Made by a program: the position numbers and the translations under genes. The notes below the pieces were generated by a model. The model saw only the letters and a list, made by a program, of their open reading frames with translations, made no database searches and had not been told where the DNA came from. 64,000 nt of DNA from Opisthorchis felineus (taxonomy: Eukaryota; Platyhelminthes; Trematoda; Opisthorchiida; Opisthorchiidae). Location of the stretch: assembly GCA_004794785.1 (NCBI GenBank), contig SJOL01009857.1, positions 645,213-709,212 of the forward strand. The letters are read 5' to 3'. Shown in pieces: positions 25,027 through 36,839 of the stretch (its first letter is position 1; each line of letters starts with the position of its first letter).

Positions 25027-28000
25027 CGATAAGAAGGGTAAATAGTGAATGAGAAATTAAATTGTACTGATTTTATTCATGCACCAAAACTTTAGTATTA
25101 CTTTCATTTTGATGCAGCTCTAATGCTTTTAAATAACCCGATAACTCATCGTTTGGATTTAATGATAACACACACAAAGCCTCTGTTCTATGTGCGAGGC
25201 TTATACATATGTGTACGTTGTGTCTGTTGGACAAACCTGTTGCGTGCGCAAAATTGACATGAGGTGAACGGAAGGTTACATGAGAATGAATGAGTCGTGT
25301 TCCTCATCCAGCTCTGCTTCGCATGAACAACTGCTCGTTATGAAATTATTCTGGCGTGAAAATTTGTCGTCTCTTGTCTTTTCATTAGATACTTTTTGCA
25401 CACAGTGTAAGCAAATTATTATTTGTTTCAGCTGATCAGGATAAACTGGGACAACTTCAGTCGTATATAGGTTCTCGCGACGCTTATTAAACAGAGAATC
25501 CGTCAGTTCAAAATGTTCGAAGTTACTAAACCACTGACAGTGACAGCTAAGTAGGTCTCACCGTCAGTGGAGTAAGATGATGTTGATAAACGACTTGTTC
25601 CGTTTTCGAATCTACGAGATCTCAAAGATGAATGACGCCGACAGTGCAAGAACAGGCAAAAAATGTGAGTCGATTTACGTAACTGCTTTATTTTGACAAT
25701 GGAAAATGCGTGTTGCGCCATAAAAGTTGTTATTCATATCTCTGACTAGCCATCAAAAAACCTACGACTCGTCGCAAGATACTACCGAGAGCAGTTAGGT
25801 ATAATCACTACATGATTGCCTCGAGGTCATGCAGTCCGGCTGATGTAAGAAGATGATAAATGTACGAGGTAGCCGCAGGCTAACGTTCGTAGTACGCACG
25901 GTTTATGTGATGCTGGTTAGTTTGAACTGATTATTAGCTAAATAGAAAGCCATTTTTTCGACAACCCAAGGCTAGATACGAAAGATGTGAAATTCCAAGG
26001 TTCATTTTGAGGACCGAACACGATCAAATCAGTTGTTATGTGGGACATTTTTAAACATTTTACTCCAGTGTCGACAAAGATGGTTACCATATCCTGTTAC
26101 CATATTGCAGGTAGATTTGTGGCTGGCAGAAAAGCAAGGTCCAGTGACTGCGTTTAGCCTGGAAAATACTCAGCCCTAAAACATGACCCTTGGGAGGGAC
26201 GAAAACACCATTCTTGAATGCTTAAGAACAACTTTTCGCATGTGGCTTCCGGTTCTCTGTTCCAGTTCTGTTGGCACAAGCGCCCTGAGTAGGCCTGGGC
26301 ATTTTGCTTGGATCAAGATTTTACGGCTATTTTTCCAAAAATTTTACATGAAAATGCTTTGAGTACAATATCTGCCACAAGAATTGGGAAAGCCGACCAA
26401 ATTACGGAAACCGGTTATAGAGTTTTAGATTCACGGTTGGTTATCATACAATACATAAGCAAACTTCTTGCGTATCACGGTTCTCTCTTTTACATCACAG
26501 ACACGTTTTGGAGCTCTTCTAAAAGGATTCTACATTAGGTGGGTTTTAAATGAAGGTTGTTCACTTGATTAATTTCATCGCCCATTTGCTGACTGCTTTG
26601 TCCAAAAAAACCTTGCGTCTATAACGCAGCCACCAATGCATTCTTCCGACATTTTACGATACTCTTCTTTTCGGGCTACTCTTTGAGGTAAGCACCGTCG
26701 CTGGTATTAACACAGTTTAGTCCGTTGGGAAAAGTGAGAGAAACGAACCATCATTGCCGCGACTCAAGAACCGCTGCAGAGCTTCTCAGTGGAATACAAG
26801 AACATCCCGTCGCATTAGGTAACACGCGGAAGCCTTGAATTGCTAGACCTGTTTCTGAACTACATAAAACACAGTGTTTTCCTCTGAAAGCAGATGGTTA
26901 AATATAGAGGTGTGAAATTGACCTCTTCTGAAATCTCCACAGTTTGGCTAGATGTAGTTATCAGATGTAATAATCGGCCGATTGTCCACCTTCCACCTGC
27001 AGTGTCATTTTGCTATGTGTATTCGCGGACAAGGCACTCGTGGTCATCCACTTGAGTTTTCGGTGCACTGCGTTTAATGACATCCACTAACATCAGTATG
27101 TGCGTGCTTTATCCAAAGGTTTCGCGGTGGGTAAAAGGGCAGGGGATGGTCATCGTCCGCTATGGAGCCTAGGATTTGTTATTGCTAGTTCGAATGTCGC
27201 TCAGCCTACAGTGTGGGTACAATTGAAGTTTTATTTCTTTGAGAGTCTGCCTTTGACGATCCCATGATCAGACGCATACGGTCGAGAATTAGCAGTTTTC
27301 ATTAATGACAGGGATCAGATATACCTTCAATAAAATTCAAAATGATATCTTCCTCGCACTTGATTTGACCGTTTATTTGGCTATTTCATCTGATAGAAAA
27401 GACTTCTGATCCATCTTGCAAAAGCATTGATTTATTAATAGAAAATTTGCTGTAAAACTAAAGATTTCCAGGACAGAAACTCTTGTGGTCCGATACTTGG
27501 TTTCCAAAACTCATTTACCATGAATCTTTGTTTCTCTAACGACAGCTGGTTAGTCTAAAATCCAAAATTATGGTGATAAAGGTGACCCCGTAGGTTATTT
27601 TGTTTTAATGAGCCCAACACCTTCTTGTAACTGACGTAACAAAGGCTCGAGTAGAACATAAAATTGACGGAAACTCGAAGACTGCACCTACCTGGTGAGC
27701 CTCAAGACGGCGGAAACGGTCGTGAGCTCTGGAAGATTTGTCAGTAACTTTAAGAGCAGCGTGTTCCATCTAGACAAGTTTCACATGACTCAGCACCTCG
27801 ATAGTCACTCAAAAACTTCACTATGAGGCGTTGTAAAAACCACCTGTAGTAAGACTATTTTGCAGTTTACCAGGAACCCATTTTCGCTCTTTTTATGTAG
27901 TCTCGGTGAGCCCGTAGTTAGGATCTTCAGAGGGCTTTTTTGCTGCCTTAGGTACCCGTACCTAAGGCTGTACCTCATTTATTTGTGAGGCTACCGTCTC

Positions 28001-28234
28001 GTACTGAATTCCCGAATTCAACAACGGAATTGGGATGAAGGTCAGCGAAATTTGCCTAATCTTGTGGTACGATTCATGTACGCGCGCACGATTCACCATA
28101 CTTCGTTCAATTGTCTGTGCGTTTCGCGCGCTATTTCGCCGCGTCCTTTGTCATTCCGCTACTATAATACTTCCAAGTGTCGTTCCAGCTACCAAAACAT
28201 CACAGACTTCTTGGTGGTTCATTAAATATTATGG
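25027..28234. other. Non-coding stretch, nothing recognised
   Basis: There are no supported genes. A minus frame at 25503-25721 and a plus frame at 26308-26538 are within the chance range and lack domains. Confidence 0.4.
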
Positions 28235-28520
28235 ATCCGAAAATGCAGAAATAATCGATGTAGATGCCATGGTGATTGAAAATTATGTTCAGCGTTTTGA
28301 AGTTTGGTGGCTAACTCAGTTTAAGTCCCAGGGTGACGAGGACTTGGTGTTCTAGCCAAGTGCCTTCGCGGAGAATGCACACGCTTTCATAGAAATCGGG
28401 CTATCCATCACACCCATCTACATCCCTTAAGATGACCTAATTTGTTACACCCGCTGCCAAATTTCAGAAGTCCTGTCCTGCAAACTGCTGGCTTTTACTT
28501 TGGAAATCAACTCCAGATCA
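28235..28520 (+). pseudogene. Possible Ty3/gypsy gag fragment
   Basis: One plus frame, with two stops, reads IENYVQRFEVWWLTQF, then DEDLVF, then after a stop AFAENAHAFIEIGLSITPIYIP, and after another stop DDLICYTRC. The order and spacing resemble the capsid part of fluke gypsy-type gag proteins: a ...RFE.W... helix, a DADL-like step, A(Y/H).FI.....P..P then a DDL-like segment. No CCHC knuckle or pol follows recognisably. The assignment is by eye and tentative. Confidence 0.35.
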
Positions 28521-31500
28521 AGGTGAAACCAGTTAATCGCTGATATTAAACATAGAACAACTTGTCGGTAGTTACCGTCCTTGCCTAAAACAATGACTCC
28601 AGGTAAAGTTTTCAAGATGAGAACGTTCCTACAGAAACAACGGTTATGCTTAATAATGCCCGGTTGTACCCGCTTTCGGTATAAATTCAGTTCTCATGTC
28701 AGCTTTACGTAAATCTGAGGGAGTTTGCATCATTTGGCAAGCCTCGCACCTGTATAATAGACCCCCTCTTGCCGCATTTCTCCAGCTAATGGGTGAGATC
28801 ACTGGCACCATAGTTGATGCTAATGGGACGAAGCGCTTGTCTTCAAAGTAGCTATGACGCCAAACACCTCGAGGATTTTTTTTCACTGAGCCCGTGCTGT
28901 AAGCATTCTTGATCACCCAAATAGGTGCTCATCTTTGGTTTCACTTTTCGCGTGTCCAAGCCAATGTAATGATGGTACCAAAGGAAATTCTATGTAAGCA
29001 GACTTATCTGAGTGACTGAAGCCTGGAGTCCACACAATAGACCGGAATTGCGTTCACTAATCCGAAGGAACTCAAAGAAAAAGGCACTTCTGTTGTCCTT
29101 TATTTCCGAATACACACTGACTCCGAAGATCTCTGTGATTCTCTATGGTTATCGTACGTACTTTTGTTATAAGAACAGAACATCAGGTACCCATGTTCAC
29201 ATGGGATCAGGAAGTGCCTCGCGGGGTCACAGTCGGTCGTACTGCAGCAGCGAAATATTCCTCTAAGCGCTTATGACTGCGTGATTTTTCATCATGAAGT
29301 TTGGCAAATAAAACTTGCCGGCTATAATTAAAGACAGTTTGCGTCCGCGTATGTGCAGTGAAAAATCTTGCTTATTTCATACCCATCACCAGTTAACCGC
29401 ATGGAGTCACTCCAAGTTGCCTGACGCTACTTTGGTTTTAGCTTTCTCAATCAAAATGTAAATCGGTACAACAATTTACTGGGTTAGCTTTTATCCCTGA
29501 CTGAAAATAGATCGCGTTGTGATTTCACTCGACTACGCCATACTACTCCTCAGGAGTTGCATGCATATCTTTCAAAACCTAGACTGATTCAGATGTGGGT
29601 TCAGATGTTTATCGCGAGAAGGAAAACTCCAATCGGCGTCACCACAGTCCGAAGCGTGTTATCCAACAAGGTGCTCTGGCAATTTATCTACCAAGCCTCG
29701 ACAAGTGTGGTATGCAGTATTTCATTCTTTATTCTGTAATGGTAAGTTTACATTTATGGTCGTTGATTTGTCATTTACGTGATCAGGAGCCTTGCACACT
29801 TGCTCCGCTGCCGTTGAGTCCATCAGCCATGTTTTACAGGACTTTTCCAGCCCAATAGTTTTATCGTTACAGTGACTGGAACCAGTGTAACCTTAGATAT
29901 TGTGATAAAATAGCTCCAGAGTATTGGTCACAAACATTTTTTTGATGCCAGCAACTATAATTCTATACTAGCCAAGCGTAAAACCTTGTGAAAACTCAAT
30001 ATTCTTTCAATTCACTGAAGCTTGGACATTTCAGCAGTTGGTAAAATATGTGAACAGTTCATCATCCTAGCTATATACACTACACATTTAAAGGGACACC
30101 TATCGAACTCTCTAGGGACAAATGCTTGGGGTCTAGTTTGCTCCGATAATGATCTCATATCCTGTCCATGTGTTACATTTTGGCAACCGTATATTACTTT
30201 CAATAGATGCAGGCTATTTGTTTATCTATAATTGTCACCGGCTCAACTATGTTTTGAGGCACCAAACCAATCTGTTCTCTCATTCTGCCCATTCCTTTTG
30301 ACTTCTATTTTGTTCGTTTTTATCGTTTCCAGAATAGCAGCCTGTCCAAAGATCAAACGGGTTGCAAATGGCACCCTGTGGTGTTTATTGACAATTTATA
30401 CAGATTGTTTACTACACGTGCACCATCACTCCCGTTTGTGTTGCATGCTTTGTTTTACTGTGCTGCTCGTTTATTTAATAACACACTACTACTTGTTACT
30501 GCTCACTTAGTATAAGACCCAAAATGATGCGCCTAACGTCCTAGTTGGTTCTAAGTGAATTCTTTCATCCCCTCATTTCAATTGGCAATTTTTATTATGT
30601 CTTGACTACCGGGAATATACTCTCGAATTTGTTCAGATAAATGTCTCTAGCCATTCTCCTAGCCGTCGCTTGGCAAGTTATGAATTCCAATATTTGTAGC
30701 TTAGACAGTGCCCACAGCCAATGTGTTGTGGACAACTGTATCGTCATCCGAATGCACCGGTTCATCATCCATTGACAGCTTCTGTCAGTTTCGTATAATC
30801 AATCAGTCTGGCATCTCTGAAATGTGGTAACTCTTTGTATTTAATCGTAAATGTCTAAGCCCTACTGTTTATCGGAAAAAAAATGTAAACCTTGCTTTTT
30901 CGAGAATAACTCACTACTGATACACTTTATTTGTACCCAAAGGTTTGCATCAAATTCTACACAGAGGGTAGCCGGGAAGCCAAGAAGCTTTTCAGCATAG
31001 ACAGGTTTCACTTACAAATCGAAGTGTCCATCAAAATTTCCATATCTCGCACTACCAGCAGAGAGTATCTTTGTTGTTTAACTAACTGTCCACCAGCTCT
31101 TTTATGTGACTTTATTCTTGCCTCTGTTTTTCAGAGACGTTTACCCTAAGCAGTTGCCACTCTGTGTTTGTTTTTACCACCACTCAATTTTGTGCTTACC
31201 ACTCACACTTGCTCAACGAACATTAATGGAGTGCAAGAACGGAAGATCGATGAGTAATATGCTTTTCTCGGAGACTTTTACACGATCTTCATGGCTAAGT
31301 ACGAACTCATTTAGGGTCCATAGAATTAAAGTGGGATATCAAAACCCTGCGCAAGTGCCCCTTCCGAATTCAGTTTACCGTTCAAATAGTTTACAAAGTA
31401 TTTGGGCCTCCAGTAGAAGCTTGAAAAGTCTCTGACTGTGCCCTCCACTGCCATGGTTTCACCCCATTACTTGTTTAGTTTACTATATGTGATTTATTGT

Positions 31501-32735
31501 TGGTGCCAAGTAGTGTTTTTTTGATAGTCAAGCAATAGGAAGGTGGACCACGATGCATTACAGTTCACGAACGGACCCACCAGGACAGGAAATAATCGGT
31601 GGCAATTTCAGCAGGCAGTGGGACAATCGAACGTACGTAATACAGACCACAACGCAACACAGACCAGGATCTAATCTAATGATAGTTTGGTAACGTGTTC
31701 AAACCTGTTCAAAGTGTGCTGCAGGAAACTGGAGTGGATGGAATAACGTAAAGGCTTGTCTGTCGGAAATGAGCTTGGCAATAACATGGATGCCATGACA
31801 GGCAGTACAGCGTCACTCACTGAAGACAACGTAATGATGATAGTCGGGACAAACTGTCCATGGTGGTCTAACCATACGCCATAAAAGATGATCTCCGCAG
31901 ACGGTAGCGAGCACTATTTGGTGATGCGTAGAGCGGAGTTTTATTCGGGCGAACGGCCCAACGGGCTCACCTGTGCCTTGAAAATGGTTTCGAGATCAAC
32001 CACCAATTTCATTAGGCCACCAGTGGCATTCTTAATAAGGCATCCGCTACAGTGCTGTCTTCGCTTGTTCGTTGAAGATTTCGTGGTGATGTTTAGCTAG
32101 CGGGCTCTCCATCGCTGGTGCTAACGAGGTTGATTCACTTTGCCACCCGATCGAAAAAGTCTCGTAAGCTTTGAGCAGTATTTTTCAAGCCCGATTACAT
32201 CCAGATATATTAAAACGGTCATAGACTATGTCGTCTCATCTTGCAAACGGATTGCGTGTATGATGATGACTGACTCATGAAATCTCAGTGACGCTATACC
32301 AGTTACCAGGGCCTTCCTGGATACGCCGTCTAGGGCAATTGGCGCATGTTCAGTCGTCTCCACGTGAGTCCTAGACCAAAGACCTTTTGAACGCTGCGTA
32401 TAAGGGGAACGACAAGAGACAATTTGGATTTCATACAACGCTTGCTTTGCACTCTGTTGTTGTCCAGCCTGAGGTGGTGGGTTCGACAGAAACGGCTATG
32501 ATGCTGGTACTGGCCGGAAGCTGGGTCTTTTGTATGGAAATTGTCGAAAACTCATCTATCAAAGTGTTTTATATGGTTGGAGCGGATGGATATGGACAAA
32601 CGAACGAATCGGGTACGACGTCGACTTACGACTGATTCACTTCCAATCCGGTAGAACAACCAGCCGGTCAGTGTCGAGTAACTCACGGGTGAAGGTGGTG
32701 TAAGAAACCAATATCCAGAATAGGTGACTATACAT
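28521..32735. other. Non-coding stretch, nothing recognised
   Basis: Several plus-strand frames of 70-110 codons between 29.0 and 32.7 kb are rich in Ser/Leu/Cys and look like chance frames in T-rich DNA. A box B-like GTGGGTTCGAC at about 32478 has no tRNA-like 5' part. No repeat was identified. Confidence 0.4.
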
Positions 32736-32738
32736 CGG

Positions 32739-32834
32739 CAACCCTAAAAGTCGGTCGGAATTGTTACTGTCATCTGGTGCCTCAATTTTGATGAATTCAG
32801 GCGAGTCATGGGCATGCAAATCTTGTGGATGAAA
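32739..32834 (-). CDS. Candidate exon, unknown product
   Basis: A good acceptor (GTTTTTTATTACAG on the minus strand) is followed by an open frame beginning FHPQDLHAHDSPEF and continuing IKIEAPDDSNNSDRLL, polar and acidic in composition. Weak donors follow (GTTGCC, or GTATAG about 10 bp later). The frame stays open to about 32637. No domain is recognised, and no partner exon was found nearby. Confidence 0.25.
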
Positions 32835-32839
32835 CTGTA

Positions 32840-34385
32840 ATAAAAAACTCTGTTGGTTTTGCCAAATCACCGAGACAGTATACCTTCGAATGGGCAGCCA
32901 GAGGCGCACGTTAAGCTGCGGTATATAGCGTGTCGGCATATAGTACTGATTGCAGCTGTTAGAGTACCATATGCAGGCGGACAATTGTTTCCAAATATCC
33001 ACCTGAATAGCTTCCTTATAATCATTATCCCTACCTTCTTCAGTCCCCGTTGTCTTACTCCCCTTTTGTTACCGGCCCAAATTCGGCCACTTGGCTTCAC
33101 CCCAAAACTTGCAGCAACCGGATCTGTCAACTGTTACACTTGTTTACCGATTTGTCCCTTGGCTAATGGGTCCCACTGTGCCGCTAATCTGGTGGGACTA
33201 TTCTCATCTTTAGTGTCCCAACCAATCAGTTACCATCCCGCTTTGCTTTTGTCCTCATTTGTTCGTTGACGTTAATGCACTCTCGGAGGCTCTTGTGTGC
33301 CAGTTGCATGACTGATCGCTTTTCGTGTGCATTGGTTTATCATGCAGTTTTGGGGATCGTTAAAAGCAAACAACTCACATCATAGGTTTGTTTTCAATTG
33401 TTGTTTAATAACAATTCTGGGACGGTTTGTTTTAATTCCCCTCGAACCACCTGTCTATGCATCACTCAGCAGCCATCGGGTTCCGGTAACAAGAGCTGTA
33501 GGCAATATCCGTTTGTATTCTGAAACCCCCTCCACAAGTAACTGAAAGTTGAGCTGAAAATTCCTGTTTTTTCCATATGTGTCCTTTGGTGACCTCAATA
33601 ATTTGGACAACACCCGGAGAGGGTCGTGAATACGTCTAGTAAGCTCGTGTTTCTCAAATATGATGCAACTGCGGCTCTTGTTTTCGTGCTTAATTTCTTG
33701 TATCTGCTTGTATGTGCGTCGCATTGTAATGCGATTTTTGTTCAATAGCAATTCGAATTCCCCGCTCACAACTGATGGACAAAGAAATATATTCGCTTTT
33801 GTACGCGTGGGGGTCATGTTGCGGAACGGCGCAAAACCAGTCGGAGGTATTTGCTGGTGGAAATATGATCCGCATCCGCGGGGCGGTTAATTGTGAGTGA
33901 CCGAGATTACAGGCATCACCTCTATGGGTGTAGGGGGTTGAGGGTCGTGATCCCTTCCTTCATAAACCCGGTGACCTTGGACTTACTACACGAACTACAT
34001 GAATCAATACTTGTATGAGCATCTAAAATACGATAGACAGGTTTCCAGATAAAGGCAGTTTAGCCAAAAAATCTATTAAGACCTATCTTTGGCCTGCTTA
34101 CACTTGTCTAAATCCTTGAGCTCCAACGTTAACTGAGATCAGCTGTGGTCACCGAGCTCTCAAAAACTTACTGGCAATGCAACTGTTTGTGCTGGAAAAT
34201 GGCCTGTTTTGACTTTTGGTACCGTTATCTTGCGTTGGATTTTTTTTATTTCGTGTTCCACTAACCCGATGATATGCGACAGTGATGTAAACAATCGCTA
34301 ACGAAAATCTGTAGTCTTTCTGGTTATGTGTTTCTTTCAACAGTGCATAAATAGACTCCAAGCAAAAGACTAATTTTCACTAAGA
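32840..34385. other. Non-coding stretch, nothing recognised
   Basis: The longest frame (plus, 32853-33269, 138 codons) and a minus frame (33455-33817, 120 codons) have no recognisable domain and are close to the chance maximum for this composition. Confidence 0.4.
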
Positions 34386-34641
34386 CACTCATTTTCATAC
34401 CAATTTGGTTTTCACAGGAGACCCACCTGAATCCCAGCTGAATCCCTCGTTTATGATGTTCCTCGTTAACTGAACATGCCACATCAGACCATCTCGTGAT
34501 TCAGTTTTGAATATCGTACCAAATGAAACATGAAGCTACCTGGTGCAGTACATTCATTTGAAGAAAAACATAATGAAAGGGAAATTCAGCTGGGATTCAG
34601 GTGAGTCCTTGGTAGGAACGAAATCAGCATACCAGTGAGTG
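34386..34641. repeat. Fold-back (inverted-repeat) element, 58-bp arms
   Basis: The left arm (34386-34443) and the inverted right arm (34584-34641) are both 58 bp. They share a perfect 20-base core (CACCTGAATCCCAGCTGAAT) and partial similarity through the rest, including the CACTCA outer ends. The 140-bp centre is unrelated to either arm. Single arm copies with flanking similarity occur at 16152 and 36723, so the arm belongs to a dispersed repeat family. It could be a MITE/Foldback-type element or two copies inserted head-to-head. Confidence 0.7.
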
Positions 34642-35867
34642 TATCTGCTGAATTTTGAGCAATTTGGGTTCAATTAGGCCACACGGTGGGTGGAAACTTG
34701 AGGATTGCGCCTAAGGAATGAGCTCCAGGAAGTGCGGAACCGGTCGTCAGAAACCTTATGATTAGTGTGTTCAGTCTATACTACATTTGCCTATTATTCT
34801 CCATCGACAGTGCCATTGAAAGTACAGAAGTTAGTCTTCTATGTGCTGTTTATGTCCACCATTTTTGTATACTTCTTGCAGGGTCACATGCATACTCAGA
34901 TATCCTGGATTCTACGCACCCTTCTAGTGCTCTGGAAACAAGCGATAAAGCGTGATTTAGGGCACTTTCTAGAGGTTCAACCTCGAGATCGCCTTATCGC
35001 TGGAAAAAGTCTGCGGAAAATGTGAACTAACTTATGACCATTTCGATCTATCGCGTTCCAGTCTGCAAGATCCAGGATGTCGATTATACAGTGTAGCCAA
35101 TTAAGCAGAATCGTTTAGCGAAATTCTCAGCCGCCGTCAAAATAGTTCTTTGAGGTCGTTTAGATGCCAGCCATCCAAAAATCTTTATGAATTCGTACAT
35201 TCCAGGCGTGCCCGAAGAGAATTCTAGGCAAGACAATGAAAAGTGGTAGGTCACATATATGACCACTTTCTCGCTTTCGGAACTCTGTGGACCACTAGTG
35301 TCAAATGTAAAGCGGTTTGTGCTCTATTGCACAGGTGAGGAAGAACTTTTGAGATTCGGTAAGTCTGTGTCAAATATCCGTTCTCTGACATTAACGAGCC
35401 ATTCAACACATGTGTACAGGACCATGCTCACTAACAACGGGCAGTGCCTTTTAGAGTTCAATTATGTAAAGTACATTCAATTGCCAGTCGCAAAGCAATA
35501 GTTACCTTCTATTTTGATGCGAAATTATATCCTAACAACACTGCCACCATTGGGTTTATTGAAAATTCCTCTGATGTATATGTACAGTGCAAAATTTCAA
35601 TCAGTGACTGAGCGGAGTCGAACTTGTAGTATGTGTTATTTTTGTATCCGACTACAGTCCGTTCAGTTCGGGACTCTCTGTAAGTGAGCATAGCCTTTTT
35701 AGTTTCTGATTACACAACACCAAAACAAATAAAGGGACTCGCTTCGTGCTGCTCTGCCTAAGCTGGCTGCATGGTTATTCCACCTGTCCGGCTAGAAATT
35801 GTTGGGAGCCCTATTTTCTTAGAACTATTTTTACTGCCCTGCGGATCAGGTAAGAGCATTAAGCTAG
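34642..35867. other. Non-coding stretch, nothing recognised
   Basis: Short frames only; no repeat or RNA feature is supported. Confidence 0.4.
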
Positions 35868-35918
35868 CTATTAATAATCTGGTTAGCTGGAGTTCGCCAG
35901 GGTGCTGAGTTCGAACGT
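35868..35918 (+). repeat. Weak tRNA-like (SINE-head) segment
   Basis: A box A-like CTGGTTAGCTGG is followed by GAGTTCGCCAGGGTGCTG and a box B-like GAGTTCGAACG, at a spacing slightly short for a tRNA. The acceptor stem is not seen. Low-confidence SINE relic. Confidence 0.25.
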
Positions 35919-36722
35919 ACATTTAATTAGAGGATCCTTTTCTAATATCTCATTGTTAGAGGAGATCACCTACGTGGAGTAAAAAGAGCCCTTTAATATA
36001 AAGATAGCCGGTAAGATCAATAGGTCAAGAAATGGATCCCAGTGACCAAGCCATTTGGGCAGGACTAGATCAACGGGGGCATTGGGCATTGTAGCATATG
36101 CATCACTGAAGATGCTTAATTTTACAGGTTTTGTCTGTTAGCTCACCATGTCGACACCATTTTATTCTGGCCAGAGTACACGCAAAGCTCCGGCTCATGG
36201 ATGCGAACTGTGACAGCTTCCAGTTTGTTCAATATCCTTATTCTTGCCTGACTTGACAGTTTTAGACTGAACAAGTAGGTGACTTTGAAGGCGGTTGTCT
36301 TTTGCACAACGTTGTCCTACGCCAAACTAAGTGGAACTGTTTTTGTCGCACAAAATATTTAGCCAGCCAAGATGGAATATGTTTAGACAGCGGTTTATGC
36401 AACGGTCTCATTGTTTAACCAGTATACAGGAGCTTACAGCAGCTAGCAAACTGGAAAACGTCGTCTGTTGAGGCAGCTGATATTCCGATTTTTTCTGATC
36501 ATATGGTGGTTGGTGAAAGCTGTGCGTTGACTAGCTGCCTAAAATGAGCTTTTGAACATCCTTGTAAGCCTCTGCGTAAACAACTGTCAAACAGTATTCA
36601 TTTTGCGTGACACACAGATGGGCAAGCTTCAGTGACAGCTTAAGTGTTTTTTTATGTCGTATGTGGTTTCGTGTTTCTTTCTAAGAAACTATCATAAGAG
36701 TCATAAATGGTTTCCACAAATA

Positions 36723-36830
36723 CATTCATTTGCATATCAATTTGGTTTTGACGGGAGACTCACCTGGAATCCAGCTGAATCTCTCTTTCGTGATGTTTTC
36801 AGGCAACTGAATATGCTTCACCAAGCCACC
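36723..36830 (+). repeat. Dispersed repeat copy (same family as 16152 and 34386)
   Basis: The 58-bp block 36723-36780 aligns end to end with the fold-back arm at 34386-34443, including TTTGGTTTT and the GACTCACCTGGAATCCAGCT region. Similarity extends past it (CTCTCTTTCGTGATGTTTTC, then AACTGAATATGC) as it does after the arm at 34443. No inverted partner is seen within a few hundred bases. Confidence 0.65.
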
Positions 36831-36839
36831 TCATGCTTG

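Noticed and set aside
32853..33269. 138-codon plus frame rich in Pro/Leu/Ser
   Set aside because: No domain or splice support, and its length is within chance for 64 kb of this composition.
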